A program made the translations under genes and the position numbers. The notes beneath the pieces were generated by a model, which was not told the origin of the DNA, did no database searches, and was given only the letters and a program-made list of their open reading frames with translations. From Bin87 sp965220265 (GTDB lineage Bacteria; Chloroflexota; Dehalococcoidia; Lucifugimonadales; UBA3495): DNA of 64,000 nucleotides. This document shows, in pieces, positions 8,981 to 17,906 of the stretch. Position 1 is the stretch's first letter. Each line of letters opens with the position of its first letter. The stretch spans positions 2,852,001 to 2,916,000 of the forward strand of contig CBDCPM010000004.1 in assembly GCA_965220265.1 (NCBI GenBank), given 5' to 3'.

Positions 8981-10204
8981 GTGCCATCCACATCGGCAAC
9001 ACCTTCGTCAGTCTCGACGCCCAGTCAATTGCCCTCGGCGCTGGAAGGGATTCGAGTCGTTGAGTGGGGGGAGATGGTATCTGCGCCATTTTGCGCCAAG
9101 GTACTGGCAGAGTTGGGCGCGGATGTCGTCAAGGTAGAGCCACTCGAAGGGGACGCGGCCCGCCGTGTAGGACCGTTCCCTGGCCGGCAACCGCACGTCG
9201 AACGCAGCGGGTTGTTCCTGTTTGCGAACCTGGGTAAGCGAGGAGTGACCCTGAATACCAACGCGCAGCATGGCATCGACCAGCTGCACCGACTCCTGGA
9301 CGACGCGGACATATTCGTCGAAAACCAAGCCTACGCCGCTCTGGAACCGCCTGGCATAACCGCAGAGGAACTAAAACTTCGACATCCCCGCCTGATAACC
9401 GTTTCGTTATCTCCTTACGGTCGCACCGGACACTATCGGGAGTACACCGGGTACGACCTGCAAGTGAACGCCCTGAGCGGCATGAGCTTCGGCACGGGCC
9501 ACCCGCACCGGGAGCCGCTCACCACGCCCGACCGGCAAGCTGGCTACCTGGCCGGCCTGGGCGGGGCCTACGCCGCCATCGTCGCGTTGCTGACCCGAGA
9601 GTCGAACCTGTCCGGCGTTGGCGATCATGCCGGAGGGCAGTATATTGATGTTGCTGATTCGGGAGTGATAAGCACGCTGCTAACTGGCTACCATCTGCCC
9701 ACGTTCATCTACCGAGGAATAGCCGGATCCCGCTCGGGCAACCGGATGCGCCTGGGCCTGTTTCCCAACTGCGTTCTGCCGTGCCGCGACGGATACGTGT
9801 GCATCGACGCCCCTCAAATGGAGCAGTACCAACGGTTCCTGAACCTGATGGGTGATCCCGAATGGACGGAGAACCCACGCTACCGGGACCGCCGGGCGAT
9901 GAGCGACCAATACCCCGAAGAGGCCGAAAACCTCATCGCCCCGTGGTTCATGGAACACGACAAAGCGGAGATCCTACAGCTGTGCCTGGAAAACCGCATA
10001 CCGTGCGCACCGGTGCTGACCATGGACGAGGCGTTGGAATTGTCCCACCTCCATCAACGGCACTGGTTCGTTGAATCTGAACATTCTGAGGCTGGCGGTT
10101 ACCGCTACCCCGGCGCTCCGGTGAGGCTGCACGGTTCGCCGTGCCGCGTCGTTCGTCCCGCTCCGCTGCTGGGGCAGCACAACGCGGATGTGCTCGACGG
10201 ATAG
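8981..10204 (+). CDS. CaiB/BaiF family (class III) CoA-transferase
   Basis: A 407-aa family III CoA-transferase, which moves CoA between carboxylic acids in the cytoplasm. The family start is plain: LEGIRVVEWGEMVSAPFCAKVLAELGADVVKVE-type N-terminus (from about residue 21), then the GYDLQVNALSGMSFGTG block, where an Asp (in YDLQ) corresponds to the catalytic Asp of the family. The GTG at 8981 gives an N-terminal extension of about 20 Ser/Pro-rich residues, so the true start may be later, although no good ATG is present. A second CoA-transferase follows 17 nt downstream, suggesting two subunits or two steps on related acyl substrates. Confidence 0.87.
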   Translation: MPSTSATPSSVSTPSQLPSALEGIRVVEWGEMVSAPFCAKVLAELGADVVKVEPLEGDAARRVGPFPGRQPHVERSGLFLFANLGKRGVTLNTNAQHGIDQLHRLLDDADIFVENQAYAALEPPGITAEELKLRHPRLITVSLSPYGRTGHYREYTGYDLQVNALSGMSFGTGHPHREPLTTPDRQAGYLAGLGGAYAAIVALLTRESNLSGVGDHAGGQYIDVADSGVISTLLTGYHLPTFIYRGIAGSRSGNRMRLGLFPNCVLPCRDGYVCIDAPQMEQYQRFLNLMGDPEWTENPRYRDRRAMSDQYPEEAENLIAPWFMEHDKAEILQLCLENRIPCAPVLTMDEALELSHLHQRHWFVESEHSEAGGYRYPGAPVRLHGSPCRVVRPAPLLGQHNADVLDG

Positions 10205-10221
10205 TGGTTCCCGGACGTCCG

Positions 10222-11484
10222 ATGCCTCGCCCTCCTCTGCATAACGTACGCGTCGTGGACCTGGGCTCCGCGTGGGCCGGGCCGATGGCAGGGCACCTGT
10301 TGGCAGACATGGGCGCCGAGGTGATCAAGGTGGAGAGCCGGGCGCGCATGGACGGTATGCGGCTGGGCCGTCCCATGGTCGGCGAAGACCTGGCCGGAGG
10401 AGACCGCGGCCTTTGGCCCGAATTGCAGCCGGTGTTTCACGGGCTCAACCGGAACAAGCTCAGCGTCACGCTGAACCTGCGCACCGAGTCCGGGCGCGCC
10501 ATCCTGCAACGGCTGGCCTCGGTCAGCGACGTGGTGCTGGCAAACTTCTCGCCGGGGGTGCTGGAAAGGCTGGGCATGGACTACGCCAGCCTGCGGTTGG
10601 TCAAGCCGGACATCATCGTGGCATCCATGCCGGCGTTCGGCGACACCGGTCCCCTGCGCGACATGGTCGCCTATGCTCCCATCATCCAGGCCATGTCGGG
10701 CATGATGAGTCTCGTGGGGTACCCGCCCGAGGAGGGCGAGCCCCTGGTCGGCGAACTGCAAGCGGCGTGGAGCGATACCGTGGCGGCCCTGTGCGCCGCG
10801 CTGGGAGTGGTCGCCGCGCTGCGGCACCGCAATCGCACCGGCGAAGGACAGTACGTGGAAGCCGCACACCTGGAGGGCACGGCCGCGCTGCTGGGAGTGC
10901 CCATGCTGGAGTACCAGATGACAGGCGCGATTCCGGTTCCGCCCGGCAACGACGACCGCGACTTCGCGCCCCACAACAATTACCCGTGCGCCGGAGAGGA
11001 CGCGTGGGTTGCCATTGCCGCGTGCACGGACAAGGAATGGAAGGCGTTGGCCGACACCATCGACAGCGAAGGGACAGCCGACTCCAGCCTGACCACGGAC
11101 GCCAGGTTCGCCGACAAAACGTCCAGATGGATTAACCGCCGGGGCCTGGACGAAGTCATCGCGGCATGGACCCGTGGGATGAGTCCTCAGCAGATTACCG
11201 AGACGTTGCAGGCGGCAGGAGTGGCAGCGATGCCAGTGATGAATATCGCCGATCAGTTTGCCGACCCGCACCTGAACGCCAGGGAGACCTACGTGGAAAT
11301 CGACCACCCTCACGCCGGCGCTGAAATGGTGTACGGAGTGCCCTGGAGGTTTAGCGACACCCCAGGCTCGGTGGGCGCACCGGCCCCGTTGCTGGGGCAG
11401 CACAACGATTACATCCTGAAGGATCTGTTAGGCATGGACCGGACCCGCTTCGATGCGCTGATCGCGGAGCAGGTCGTGTACTGA
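10222..11484 (+). CDS. CaiB/BaiF family (class III) CoA-transferase
   Basis: A 420-aa paralogue of the preceding gene. The frame is open from 10141, but ATG 10222 (MPRPPLHNVRVVDLGSAWAG) gives the standard family N-terminus and removes an overlap with the upstream gene. Marks include LLADMGAEVIKVES, NRNKLSVTLNL and MVAYAPIIQAMSGMMSLVG; an Asp in RDMVAYAP aligns with the catalytic Asp position. The C-terminus ends with the GAPAPLLGQHND signature also seen in the upstream protein. The adjacent pair, flanked by both halves of a peptide-type transporter, suggests uptake and CoA activation of one compound class; this is inference. Confidence 0.88.
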   Translation: MPRPPLHNVRVVDLGSAWAGPMAGHLLADMGAEVIKVESRARMDGMRLGRPMVGEDLAGGDRGLWPELQPVFHGLNRNKLSVTLNLRTESGRAILQRLASVSDVVLANFSPGVLERLGMDYASLRLVKPDIIVASMPAFGDTGPLRDMVAYAPIIQAMSGMMSLVGYPPEEGEPLVGELQAAWSDTVAALCAALGVVAALRHRNRTGEGQYVEAAHLEGTAALLGVPMLEYQMTGAIPVPPGNDDRDFAPHNNYPCAGEDAWVAIAACTDKEWKALADTIDSEGTADSSLTTDARFADKTSRWINRRGLDEVIAAWTRGMSPQQITETLQAAGVAAMPVMNIADQFADPHLNARETYVEIDHPHAGAEMVYGVPWRFSDTPGSVGAPAPLLGQHNDYILKDLLGMDRTRFDALIAEQVVY

Positions 11485-11583
11485 CGCGCCAAGTCCGGGC
11501 GAGAGTGCGGGACGTAAATGGGCAGACGTGGGCGGGACGCGGTCACACCATTCTGCTTGCAGCAGTATGCAGCCTATGGTAAT

Positions 11584-11614
11584 TTGACTCAACTAAAAAT
11601 CCGGGGACTATAAG
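11584..11614 (+). promoter_or_regulatory. candidate promoter of the ATPase operon
   Basis: TTGACT at 11584-11589 is followed after 17 nt by ACTATA or after 19 nt by TATAAG (11609-11614), in an AT-richer patch of the 224-bp gap before the transporter ATPase gene. Only a consensus match by eye. Confidence 0.45.
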
Positions 11615-11708
11615 CCGGCCGGAGACTGGGAAAGATATCCAGATCACGTATCCAAACATTCCCGAGATTGGCCCGGGCGCCAATTACTACCGGATAAGGA
11701 GCGTTGCA

Positions 11709-12752
11709 GTGGACCCGCTGCTTGAAGTCAAAAACCTTCAAACGTATTTTTTCACCTACGAAGGCGTGGTCAAAGCTGTTGACGACGTTACCTACGAGGT
11801 GATGCCCGGCGAGACGCTGGGTCTGGTGGGAGAAAGCGGCTGCGGAAAGAGCGTGAGCGCGCTATCGCTCATGCGCCTCATACCGGACCCGCCCGGCAAG
11901 ACCGTGGGCGGCGAAGTCCTGTTCGACGGCGAGGACATCCTGCAGATCGACATGGACGATATGCGCCGGATACGCGGGGCGAAAATGGCCATGGTCTTTC
12001 AGGAGCCGATGACCTCGCTGAACCCGGTGCTGACGCTGGACCGCCAGTTGACCGAAACCATCCAGTTGCACATGGGCAAGAGCCGGGACGAAGCGCGCCG
12101 GGACGCGGTCGACCTGCTGGTCAGGGTGGGGATTTCCGACGCGGAGCGCCGCATCCGGCAATACCCACACCAGTTCAGCGGTGGCATGCGCCAGCGCGTT
12201 ATGATCGCCATGGCGCTGAGTTGCAACCCGCGGCTCATCATCGCTGACGAGCCCACCACGGCATTGGACGTGACCATTCAGGCCCAGATCCTGGAATTGA
12301 TGAAATCCCTCACCCTGGACTTGGGAGTCGCGCTCATCATCATCACGCACAACCTTGGGGTCGTGGCCCGCTATGCAGACCGGGTAAACGTGATGTACGC
12401 CGGCAAGATAATCGAGCGCGGCTCGGCGCTGGAGATCTACACCAACCCACGCCATCCTTACACCGTTGGATTGCTCGACTCGGTGCCGCGCTTGGACCAG
12501 CGACTGACCGATCAAGAGGGCCAGGCTGCCAAGTTGGTGCCCATTGAAGGACAGCCACCAGACCTGGTTAATCTGCCCCAGGGATGCTCGTTCCGTGCGC
12601 GCTGCCGTTTCGCCATAGACAAGTGCGCCACGGAAGCGCCGCCGCTGATGCAGGTGGAGAGCAACGATACCGAGGAGCCCCACGTGTCCGCTTGTTGGCG
12701 TTCCGAGATCCTTGGCGTGCAGGCGTTGAGCTACGCCATGGGCACGGGCTAA
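11709..12752 (+). CDS. peptide ABC transporter ATP-binding protein (DppD-like)
   Basis: A 347-aa ATPase with Walker A GESGCGKS (41-48), signature QFSGGMRQRV (about 155-164), Walker B LIIADEP with the following TTALDVT D-loop, and the C-terminal oligo_HPY extension (NPRHPYTVGLLDSVPR, then CSFRARCRFAIDKC) that is specific to peptide-type importers; its Cys residues resemble the [4Fe-4S]-type motif seen in some DppD/OppD proteins. Start GTG at 11709 has AAGGAG 7 nt upstream. Followed after 67 nt by the second ATPase. Energises the permeases encoded at 4630-6722. Confidence 0.92.
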   Translation: MDPLLEVKNLQTYFFTYEGVVKAVDDVTYEVMPGETLGLVGESGCGKSVSALSLMRLIPDPPGKTVGGEVLFDGEDILQIDMDDMRRIRGAKMAMVFQEPMTSLNPVLTLDRQLTETIQLHMGKSRDEARRDAVDLLVRVGISDAERRIRQYPHQFSGGMRQRVMIAMALSCNPRLIIADEPTTALDVTIQAQILELMKSLTLDLGVALIIITHNLGVVARYADRVNVMYAGKIIERGSALEIYTNPRHPYTVGLLDSVPRLDQRLTDQEGQAAKLVPIEGQPPDLVNLPQGCSFRARCRFAIDKCATEAPPLMQVESNDTEEPHVSACWRSEILGVQALSYAMGTG

Positions 12753-12819
12753 ACCGCTGAGAGAACCATCGTCGTTTGCCATTGATTCGCAATGACTGGT
12801 TTGAAAAGGGAGTTCCACG

Positions 12820-13860
12820 ATGACCACTGCTGAGATGCCCCAAACTGCCGCCACGACGCCGTCCACGGAAGACATCCTGCTGGACGTTCGCGGCCTCAAG
12901 ATGCACTTCCCGGTAACGTCGGGCATCCTGTTCCAACGAGCGGTTGCCTACATCAAAGCCGTTGACGGCGTTGACTTCACGGTGCGTCGCGGCGAGACCC
13001 TGGGGCTGGTTGGCGAATCGGGCTGCGGCAAGACCACCACCGGCCGCTGCATCCTGCGTCTTTACCGGCCCACCGACGGCCAGATTTGGTTCAACGGAGT
13101 TGACATCGCCCAGTCCAAAACCGGCCAGATGCGGGCGATGCGCCGCCAGATGCAGATCATCTTCCAGGACCCATACAGCTCGCTAAACCCAAGGATGACC
13201 GCCGGCAACATTATTGGCGAGCCCCTGGCGGTGCATGGCTTGGTCAACAACAAGCGCGAGTATCGCGAGCGGGTGTCCGAACTCCTCAACAACGTCGGCC
13301 TGAACCCGTACATGGCCGACCGCTTCCCCCACGAGTTCAGCGGTGGACAGCGGCAGCGCATCGGCGTCGCCCGCGCCCTCTCCGTTGACCCCGACTTTAT
13401 CGTGTGCGACGAGCCGGTTTCGGCGTTGGACGTGTCCATCCAGGCCCAGATCATCAACCTGCTGGAGGACCTGCAGGAGCGGTATAACCTGACCTACCTG
13501 TTTATCGCCCATGACCTCTCCGTAGTGCGCCATATCAGCGACCGCGTAGCGGTGATGTACCTGGGCAAGATCGTTGAAGTCGCCGACCGCAACGCCATCT
13601 ACGAGAACCCACAGCATCCTTACACGCGCGCGCTGCTGTCGGCGGTGCCGATTCCCGACCCGGTGCTGGACGCTCAGCGTGAACGGATCATCCTTACCGG
13701 CGAGGTCCCGAGCCCGCTGAACCCGCCCAGCGGTTGTGTCTTCCACCCGCGCTGCCCGATTGTCACGGACGATTGCTCACGGGTGAACCCGGAGGCCAGG
13801 CAGGTCCTGCCGGACCACATCGCCGCCTGCATCAACGTGCCGGGGTACGGTCCCTACTAG
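12820..13860 (+). CDS. peptide ABC transporter ATP-binding protein (DppF-like)
   Basis: A 346-aa partner ATPase. Walker A GESGCGKTT (65-73), signature EFSGGQRQRIG (about 171-181), Walker B FIVCDEPVSALDVS, H-loop LFIAHDLSVVRHISD, and oligo_HPY C-terminus (NPQHPYTRALLSAVPIPDP, CVFHPRCPIVTDDC). It forms the usual heterodimer with the preceding gene. A strong hairpin with T-run follows the stop codon, closing the two-gene operon. The N-terminal 19 residues are a variable leader. Confidence 0.92.
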   Translation: MTTAEMPQTAATTPSTEDILLDVRGLKMHFPVTSGILFQRAVAYIKAVDGVDFTVRRGETLGLVGESGCGKTTTGRCILRLYRPTDGQIWFNGVDIAQSKTGQMRAMRRQMQIIFQDPYSSLNPRMTAGNIIGEPLAVHGLVNNKREYRERVSELLNNVGLNPYMADRFPHEFSGGQRQRIGVARALSVDPDFIVCDEPVSALDVSIQAQIINLLEDLQERYNLTYLFIAHDLSVVRHISDRVAVMYLGKIVEVADRNAIYENPQHPYTRALLSAVPIPDPVLDAQRERIILTGEVPSPLNPPSGCVFHPRCPIVTDDCSRVNPEARQVLPDHIAACINVPGYGPY

Positions 13861-13884
13861 GCCGGGCCATATCGAACCAATTGC

Positions 13885-13919
13885 GCCCGGGGTGGACCAC
13901 AGGATGCCCCGGGCTTTTT
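13885..13919 (+). terminator. rho-independent terminator
   Basis: Stem GCCCGGGG (13885-13892) / CCCCGGGC (13907-13914), 14-nt loop, then TTTTT (13915-13919), 24 nt after the DppF-like stop codon. It ends the ATPase operon just before the ribosome site of the following SDR gene. Confidence 0.85.
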
Positions 13920-13935
13920 GACGGAGGATCGCGAG

Positions 13936-14706
13936 ATGCGACTGGAAAACAAAACCGCTCTGATCACCGGCGCCAGCCGCAACATCGGCGCGGAGATCGC
14001 CCGAACCTTCGCCCGAGAGGGTGCCAACCTTATCCTCAACACCCGGCAGTCTGCCCACGAGTTGGAGGAGGTGGCGGCCCAATGCCGCGAACTCGGGGCC
14101 CAGACTCACACGGTAATCGGCGACGTCGCTGACCCGGACCGGGTCGCCGACATGGTGGCTGAAGGCATTGACGCCCTGGGTACTACCGTGGATGTGCTGG
14201 TCAGCAACGTGGCTGTCCGCCCTCACAAACCGATCCTGGAAGTAACGGTGGAGGAGTGGCAGAGCGTAATGGCGACCAACCTGCACTCCGCGTTTTACCT
14301 GATTCACGCCGTCCTGCCGGGGATGATCGAGCAGGGCTCCGGCAGCATCATCGGGTTGGGAGGGCAGTCGGCCATCACCGGCCGCCCCGACACTGCGATC
14401 GTGACCACGGCGAAGACGGGACTGCTCGGCCTGATCCGCGCGGTTGCCGCCGAGTGTGCTCAGTACGGGGTGCGCGCCAACCTGGTCAACCCGGGGTCCA
14501 CCGACACCGCGCGCGCCCACCCGGAGTGGTATCCGGAGTTTCAGGACGTGGCCCGCGGCTCGGGAGAGCACCTGAAGGAGATTCCGCTGAGGCGGCAAGG
14601 CACGGTGCAGGACATTGCCAACGCCTGCCTGTTCTACGCCAGCGAAGAGTCGTCCTACATCACCGGCGACCGCATGAACGTAGTGGGCGGCCGCTACATC
14701 GTGTAG
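13936..14706 (+). CDS. SDR-family protein lacking the canonical catalytic Tyr
   Basis: A 256-aa short-chain dehydrogenase/reductase-fold protein. ATG 13936 is chosen over an upstream TTG because GGAGG lies at the right distance and MRLENKTALITG is the usual SDR start. The dinucleotide motif TGASRNIG (11-18) and the NVAVR strand (NNAG position) are present. The segment aligned with YxxxK reads VTTAK, so Tyr is replaced by Val, and the Ser region reads GLGGQSAITG. The C-terminus (ITGDRMNVVGGRYIV) is normal. It probably binds NAD(P)(H), but ordinary dehydrogenase chemistry is doubtful; a lyase or isomerase-like or regulatory role is possible. Confidence 0.8.
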   Translation: MRLENKTALITGASRNIGAEIARTFAREGANLILNTRQSAHELEEVAAQCRELGAQTHTVIGDVADPDRVADMVAEGIDALGTTVDVLVSNVAVRPHKPILEVTVEEWQSVMATNLHSAFYLIHAVLPGMIEQGSGSIIGLGGQSAITGRPDTAIVTTAKTGLLGLIRAVAAECAQYGVRANLVNPGSTDTARAHPEWYPEFQDVARGSGEHLKEIPLRRQGTVQDIANACLFYASEESSYITGDRMNVVGGRYIV

Positions 14707-14922
14707 CGCGTTCTGCTGCGTTGTGGCGGGGGCGGTTGGGGTCTGCAGGCCAACGCCTACCGGTGTGCGCTGTTGACTGCCGATGACTGACGACAGGTGG
14801 TGTATTGTCGTTCCTGCCGGTCGCCACCGCCGCGATGGCCTTGCCAATAGTGAAACCAGACCCCGCCGCTCCAGCACGGCACAACCGTATTAGCTATCCG
14901 CCTATTTTGTCTGGGCCCGTAA

Positions 14923-15114
14923 TTGTTGCTCATATTGCTTATCGCGGTCGTGCTGATGGTCAGTCTGCCGATGCTGTTCGCTGGCCAACACCTGCTCGCA
15001 TCAGAAAACAGGATACCGGTCAAAATCATGGGAGCAGTGCTGATCGTTTGTGTTGTCACGCCACTGTTGGGCTTGTTTTTCCTGCTTTACTGGATGATAT
15101 TCCGGTCCAATTGA
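14923..15114 (+). CDS. possible small two-helix membrane protein
   Basis: A 63-aa frame from a TTG (or 52 aa from ATG 14956) with two hydrophobic stretches (about residues 2-20 and 36-58, the latter ILIVCVV...LLYWMIF-like) separated by a polar loop. No clear ribosome site is visible and no family is recognised. It occupies the middle of a 561-bp gap (14707-15267) in which I see nothing else convincing. Hydrophobicity is the only support. Confidence 0.35.
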   Translation: MLLILLIAVVLMVSLPMLFAGQHLLASENRIPVKIMGAVLIVCVVTPLLGLFFLLYWMIFRSN

Positions 15115-15267
15115 GAAGATCTGCACACTGAACTTCACACGAACCCGGCCCCGCTGCCATGAAGATGGCGCCGCCTTCGGCTCCCCTTCCGGCTGCTGGT
15201 TATCATAGAGGTCTTGTCTGGTCTAAACCGACCTTTAAACAGATGCAGCCCGCGCACACCAACCGTA

Positions 15268-16248
15268 CTAACTCCCGTAGGATCGTTCCAGCACAGCGTT
15301 CAACTCTTCCCTGGTGTAGCGGTACTCCTGAGTGCCCGGTTGCTGGATGGCAAAATGGGCGCATGCGGAGCCGATCTGAGCGGCCCGCTCGAGTTGGCGC
15401 AGCGTGATGGACGTGAAACTGCCACCCTCATTGGCGTGAGCGGCGTTCACGGGGTGGACCAAACCCAGGATCAAACCGCCACGGAATGCGTCGCCGGCGC
15501 CGGTGGGATCAACCACGTTGTCGGTGGGTACGGGCGGAACGATCGCTTGGCCCTCGGGAATGGTGATGCGGACTCCCTGCTCTCCCAGGGTGGTGACCAG
15601 AACACCGGTCAGTTCCAGCAATCCGGCGTCGTTCCGTCCGGTTTTCTCCGAAATGAGGGCCATTTCGTAATCGTTGGCGATCAGCAGGTGAGAGTTGGCG
15701 ATGCACGCGGTGAGACCGTCGGCATCCCACGCCGGGAGTGATTGGCCAGGATCGAAGATGGTGTAAATGCCCGCACGGTAAGCATTGGCGGTGAAGTCGG
15801 TCATGTCGGCAAGGTTGCCGGGGCCGACTATGTTGATGGCGTCGACCGGATCCACGTTGCCGAAGTCAAAGCCGGTGGCGTGTTTCATCGCGCCCGGGTT
15901 GAACCCGGTGATCTGGTTGTCCGCCAGGTCGGTGACGATGAACGCCGACGCCGTGGCCTCTTCGTTCACGATGCGGATGTCGTCGGTTGCGATGCCGTTG
16001 TCGGCCATCCAGGTGAAGTAGTCCCGATAGTCGGACCCGATGGCGGCAACGATGCGAGGCTCCTGCCCGAGCATCGCCAACGAGTAGGCAATGTTGCCGG
16101 CGGTGCCGCCGAAGTATGCGTTGAATCCATACACGGTGAAGCTCAGGTTGATTTGGTGAATGCGTTCGGGGACAATGTGGTCGCCGAAACGCCCGTCGAA
16201 GGTCATGATGCGGTCTATGGCCAGAGAGCCCGAGACGAGTATCTGCAT
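15268..16248 (-). CDS. PfkB-family carbohydrate/nucleoside kinase
   Basis: A 326-aa ribokinase-fold kinase, cytoplasmic. N-terminal ILVSGSLAIDRIMTFDG, the glycine pair in FGGTAGNIAYSLAMLG, and the PfkB signature with anion hole DPTGAGDAFRGG (about 245-256) whose Asp is the catalytic base. The N-terminal arrangement (GSLAID, then GGTAGN) is most like the adenosine kinase/sugar kinase branch often annotated in archaea and Chloroflexota. Substrate (adenosine, ribose or other) is not resolved. It is 39 nt upstream in transcription order of nothing obvious; the DUF192 gene lies just 5' on the same strand. Confidence 0.88.
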   Translation of the reverse strand: MQILVSGSLAIDRIMTFDGRFGDHIVPERIHQINLSFTVYGFNAYFGGTAGNIAYSLAMLGQEPRIVAAIGSDYRDYFTWMADNGIATDDIRIVNEEATASAFIVTDLADNQITGFNPGAMKHATGFDFGNVDPVDAINIVGPGNLADMTDFTANAYRAGIYTIFDPGQSLPAWDADGLTACIANSHLLIANDYEMALISEKTGRNDAGLLELTGVLVTTLGEQGVRITIPEGQAIVPPVPTDNVVDPTGAGDAFRGGLILGLVHPVNAAHANEGGSFTSITLRQLERAAQIGSACAHFAIQQPGTQEYRYTREELNAVLERSYGS

Positions 16249-16287
16249 TATGGCAAGTTCCTTTGGTCAGAGAATTGGAGCGAGTGG

Positions 16288-16947
16288 TCAGCAGCCCCAT
16301 CGGCCTGCAATTTGGCCGTCGAACTGCACAGATGAGCCCGGTACAATTCCCCAGGCCTCGGCCTGACCGGCGTTGATCTCTAGGATGAAACGCACGGGCC
16401 CGGTAGACGGATAGCGCGGCAGTTGATCACGCGGGATGTCCAGGGGCGGGTTCGGGACGTGGTCGGTGACGCCGTCGACGGTGCAGTTCGAACCGACCCA
16501 AACCATATCCAGCGGGAAATGCATGTCAGGCATCCAGAAGGTGCGCGGCCCGTCCTCTTCGTAAACGAACAGCATGGCACGGTCGGAGGCCATTGACGGG
16601 CGACCAGACAGGCCTTGGGCTCGTTCCGCACCGGAAACCGCCAAGTCCACCACATAAACGGCGTCGCCGATGAACACCAGGGGAGCGTCGGGCAACGGTG
16701 TCGCTGTGGGTGCCGGGGTATTGGTGGGGGAGACGGTTGGCGTTGGTGACTGAGTGGGAGTCGGGAGCGGGGTCGATGTCGGAGACGGCGTAGCGGTCGC
16801 GGCGGGCGACGCTGGAATGGCGATGGCAGTAGGTGTGGCGGTTGGAGCAGAGTCTGCGGCGCACGCCAAAGCGGCGAGGGTCAGGACAATACCCACCAGC
16901 CCTCTGGCAATTGCCGGGAGGGCACGGTTCCCGCGGTGACACCACAC
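16288..16947 (-). CDS. DUF192 lipoprotein
   Basis: A 219-aa exported protein. The signal segment ends in the lipobox LALAC with Cys29; residues about 31-85 are a Thr/Pro/Ala tether; the rest is the DUF192 domain (VVDLAVSGAERAQGLSGR, MLFVYEEDGPRTFWMPDMHF, PLDMVW, ILEINAGQAEAWGI). DUF192 proteins are small surface-associated beta proteins of unknown function. The aldolase gene is 11 nt upstream in transcription order, so the two may be co-transcribed with the PfkB kinase. Confidence 0.87.
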   Translation of the reverse strand: MWCHRGNRALPAIARGLVGIVLTLAALACAADSAPTATPTAIAIPASPAATATPSPTSTPLPTPTQSPTPTVSPTNTPAPTATPLPDAPLVFIGDAVYVVDLAVSGAERAQGLSGRPSMASDRAMLFVYEEDGPRTFWMPDMHFPLDMVWVGSNCTVDGVTDHVPNPPLDIPRDQLPRYPSTGPVRFILEINAGQAEAWGIVPGSSVQFDGQIAGRWGC

Positions 16948-16958
16948 CGGCGATTGGA

Positions 16959-17744
16959 CTAACCCAGCTCGGCCCGGATGTCGGTAATTCGCTGTTGCAG
17001 GGAGCGGAGGAGCAACGCCGTGGGGGGCGGCGCGACGTGGGTGTAGCCCACACCCATGGCCTGCAGCTCCGACGCGGTCAGGGGAAATGCCGGATGGTTC
17101 ATGGGCATGGACAACTTGGCGCCGCCGGCTGCTTTCACCTCAGCGGCCAATTCTTCCAGGCGGGCGCGGATGACCGGGCTTTGCGGATCGCGAATACCCA
17201 TGTACTCAGAGAAATCGGTGGGGCCGATGGACACGAGGTCTATCCCTGGCAGCTGGGCAATCTGGCCGATTTCGCTGATGCCTCGCTCGTCCTCAGTCAT
17301 CACCGACAGCACGATATTCTCGTTGGACGTTCGGGTGTGCTCGTCCCAGCTTATGGTGCCGAATCGGGCCGCACGAGTGCCGCCAGCGCCTCCACGATGT
17401 CCCAAGGGAGCGTATCGCACGGCGTCCACCGCGCGCTTCGCCCCTTCAAGACCGTCGATATGGGGGATGATGATGCCCTGGGCGCCGGCGTCCAGGAGGC
17501 GCAGGATAAGGTTTTCGTCGTTGCCGGGGATACGGATCATGGAGGTGACGCCTACCAGCTCGGCCGCCGTGATCATCTGCGTGATCAGGCCCAGATCGAA
17601 GGTGGTGTGCTCCATGTCGATGAAGGCTGCGTCGAAGCCGGCCAAGCCGATGATCTCCACCACCTGGGGGTCGGCGAATGTCACGTAGGTACCGAGGGCC
17701 AGGCGATTCTCCCGCAGTGCCCGTTTTACTCTGTTTTCCTGCAT
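16959..17744 (-). CDS. HpcH/HpaI family aldolase
   Basis: A 261-aa class II (metal-dependent) pyruvate-type aldolase of the HpcH/HpaI/citrate-lyase family. ATG 17744 (MQENRVKRALRENRLALGTY) is the family-like start; the frame continues 36 codons further up without support. Key segments: FDAAFIDMEHTTFD with the Glu/His used near the metal, MIRIPGNDENLILRLLDAGAQGIIIPHI, and VLSVMTEDERGI, which carries the second metal-ligand region. Likely cleaves or forms a 4-hydroxy-2-oxo acid in aromatic or sugar-acid breakdown. Confidence 0.87.
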   Translation of the reverse strand: MQENRVKRALRENRLALGTYVTFADPQVVEIIGLAGFDAAFIDMEHTTFDLGLITQMITAAELVGVTSMIRIPGNDENLILRLLDAGAQGIIIPHIDGLEGAKRAVDAVRYAPLGHRGGAGGTRAARFGTISWDEHTRTSNENIVLSVMTEDERGISEIGQIAQLPGIDLVSIGPTDFSEYMGIRDPQSPVIRARLEELAAEVKAAGGAKLSMPMNHPAFPLTASELQAMGVGYTHVAPPPTALLLRSLQQRITDIRAELG

Positions 17745-17858
17745 CGAAGACGTCTCCCGGGAAAGGTAGAAACAATGATAGCAGATGGGACGGAACGCTA
17801 ACGGTTCCGCCTGGCAGAGACGTGCGGCGCGAAAGCAATCACCCAGAGGCAAAGCGAA

Positions 17859-17879
17859 GGCCCCGGCTGTCCCGGGGCC
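17859..17879 (-). terminator. hairpin downstream of the flavin monooxygenase
   Basis: GGCCCCGG (17859-17866) pairs with CCGGGGCC (17872-17879) around a 5-nt loop, followed on the minus strand by a T-rich TTCGCTTT. It sits 28 nt past the stop of the gene at 17907-18998. The U-run is weak, so termination is likely but not certain. Confidence 0.5.
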
Positions 17880-17906
17880 CCAGCGATGCGCGGCGGTGGT
17901 TGGCCG

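Noticed and set aside
8784..8993. 69-aa minus-strand ORF upstream of the binding-protein gene
   Set aside because: Overlaps the CoA-transferase start, no family and no ribosome site; kept only as a remark in the intergenic entry.
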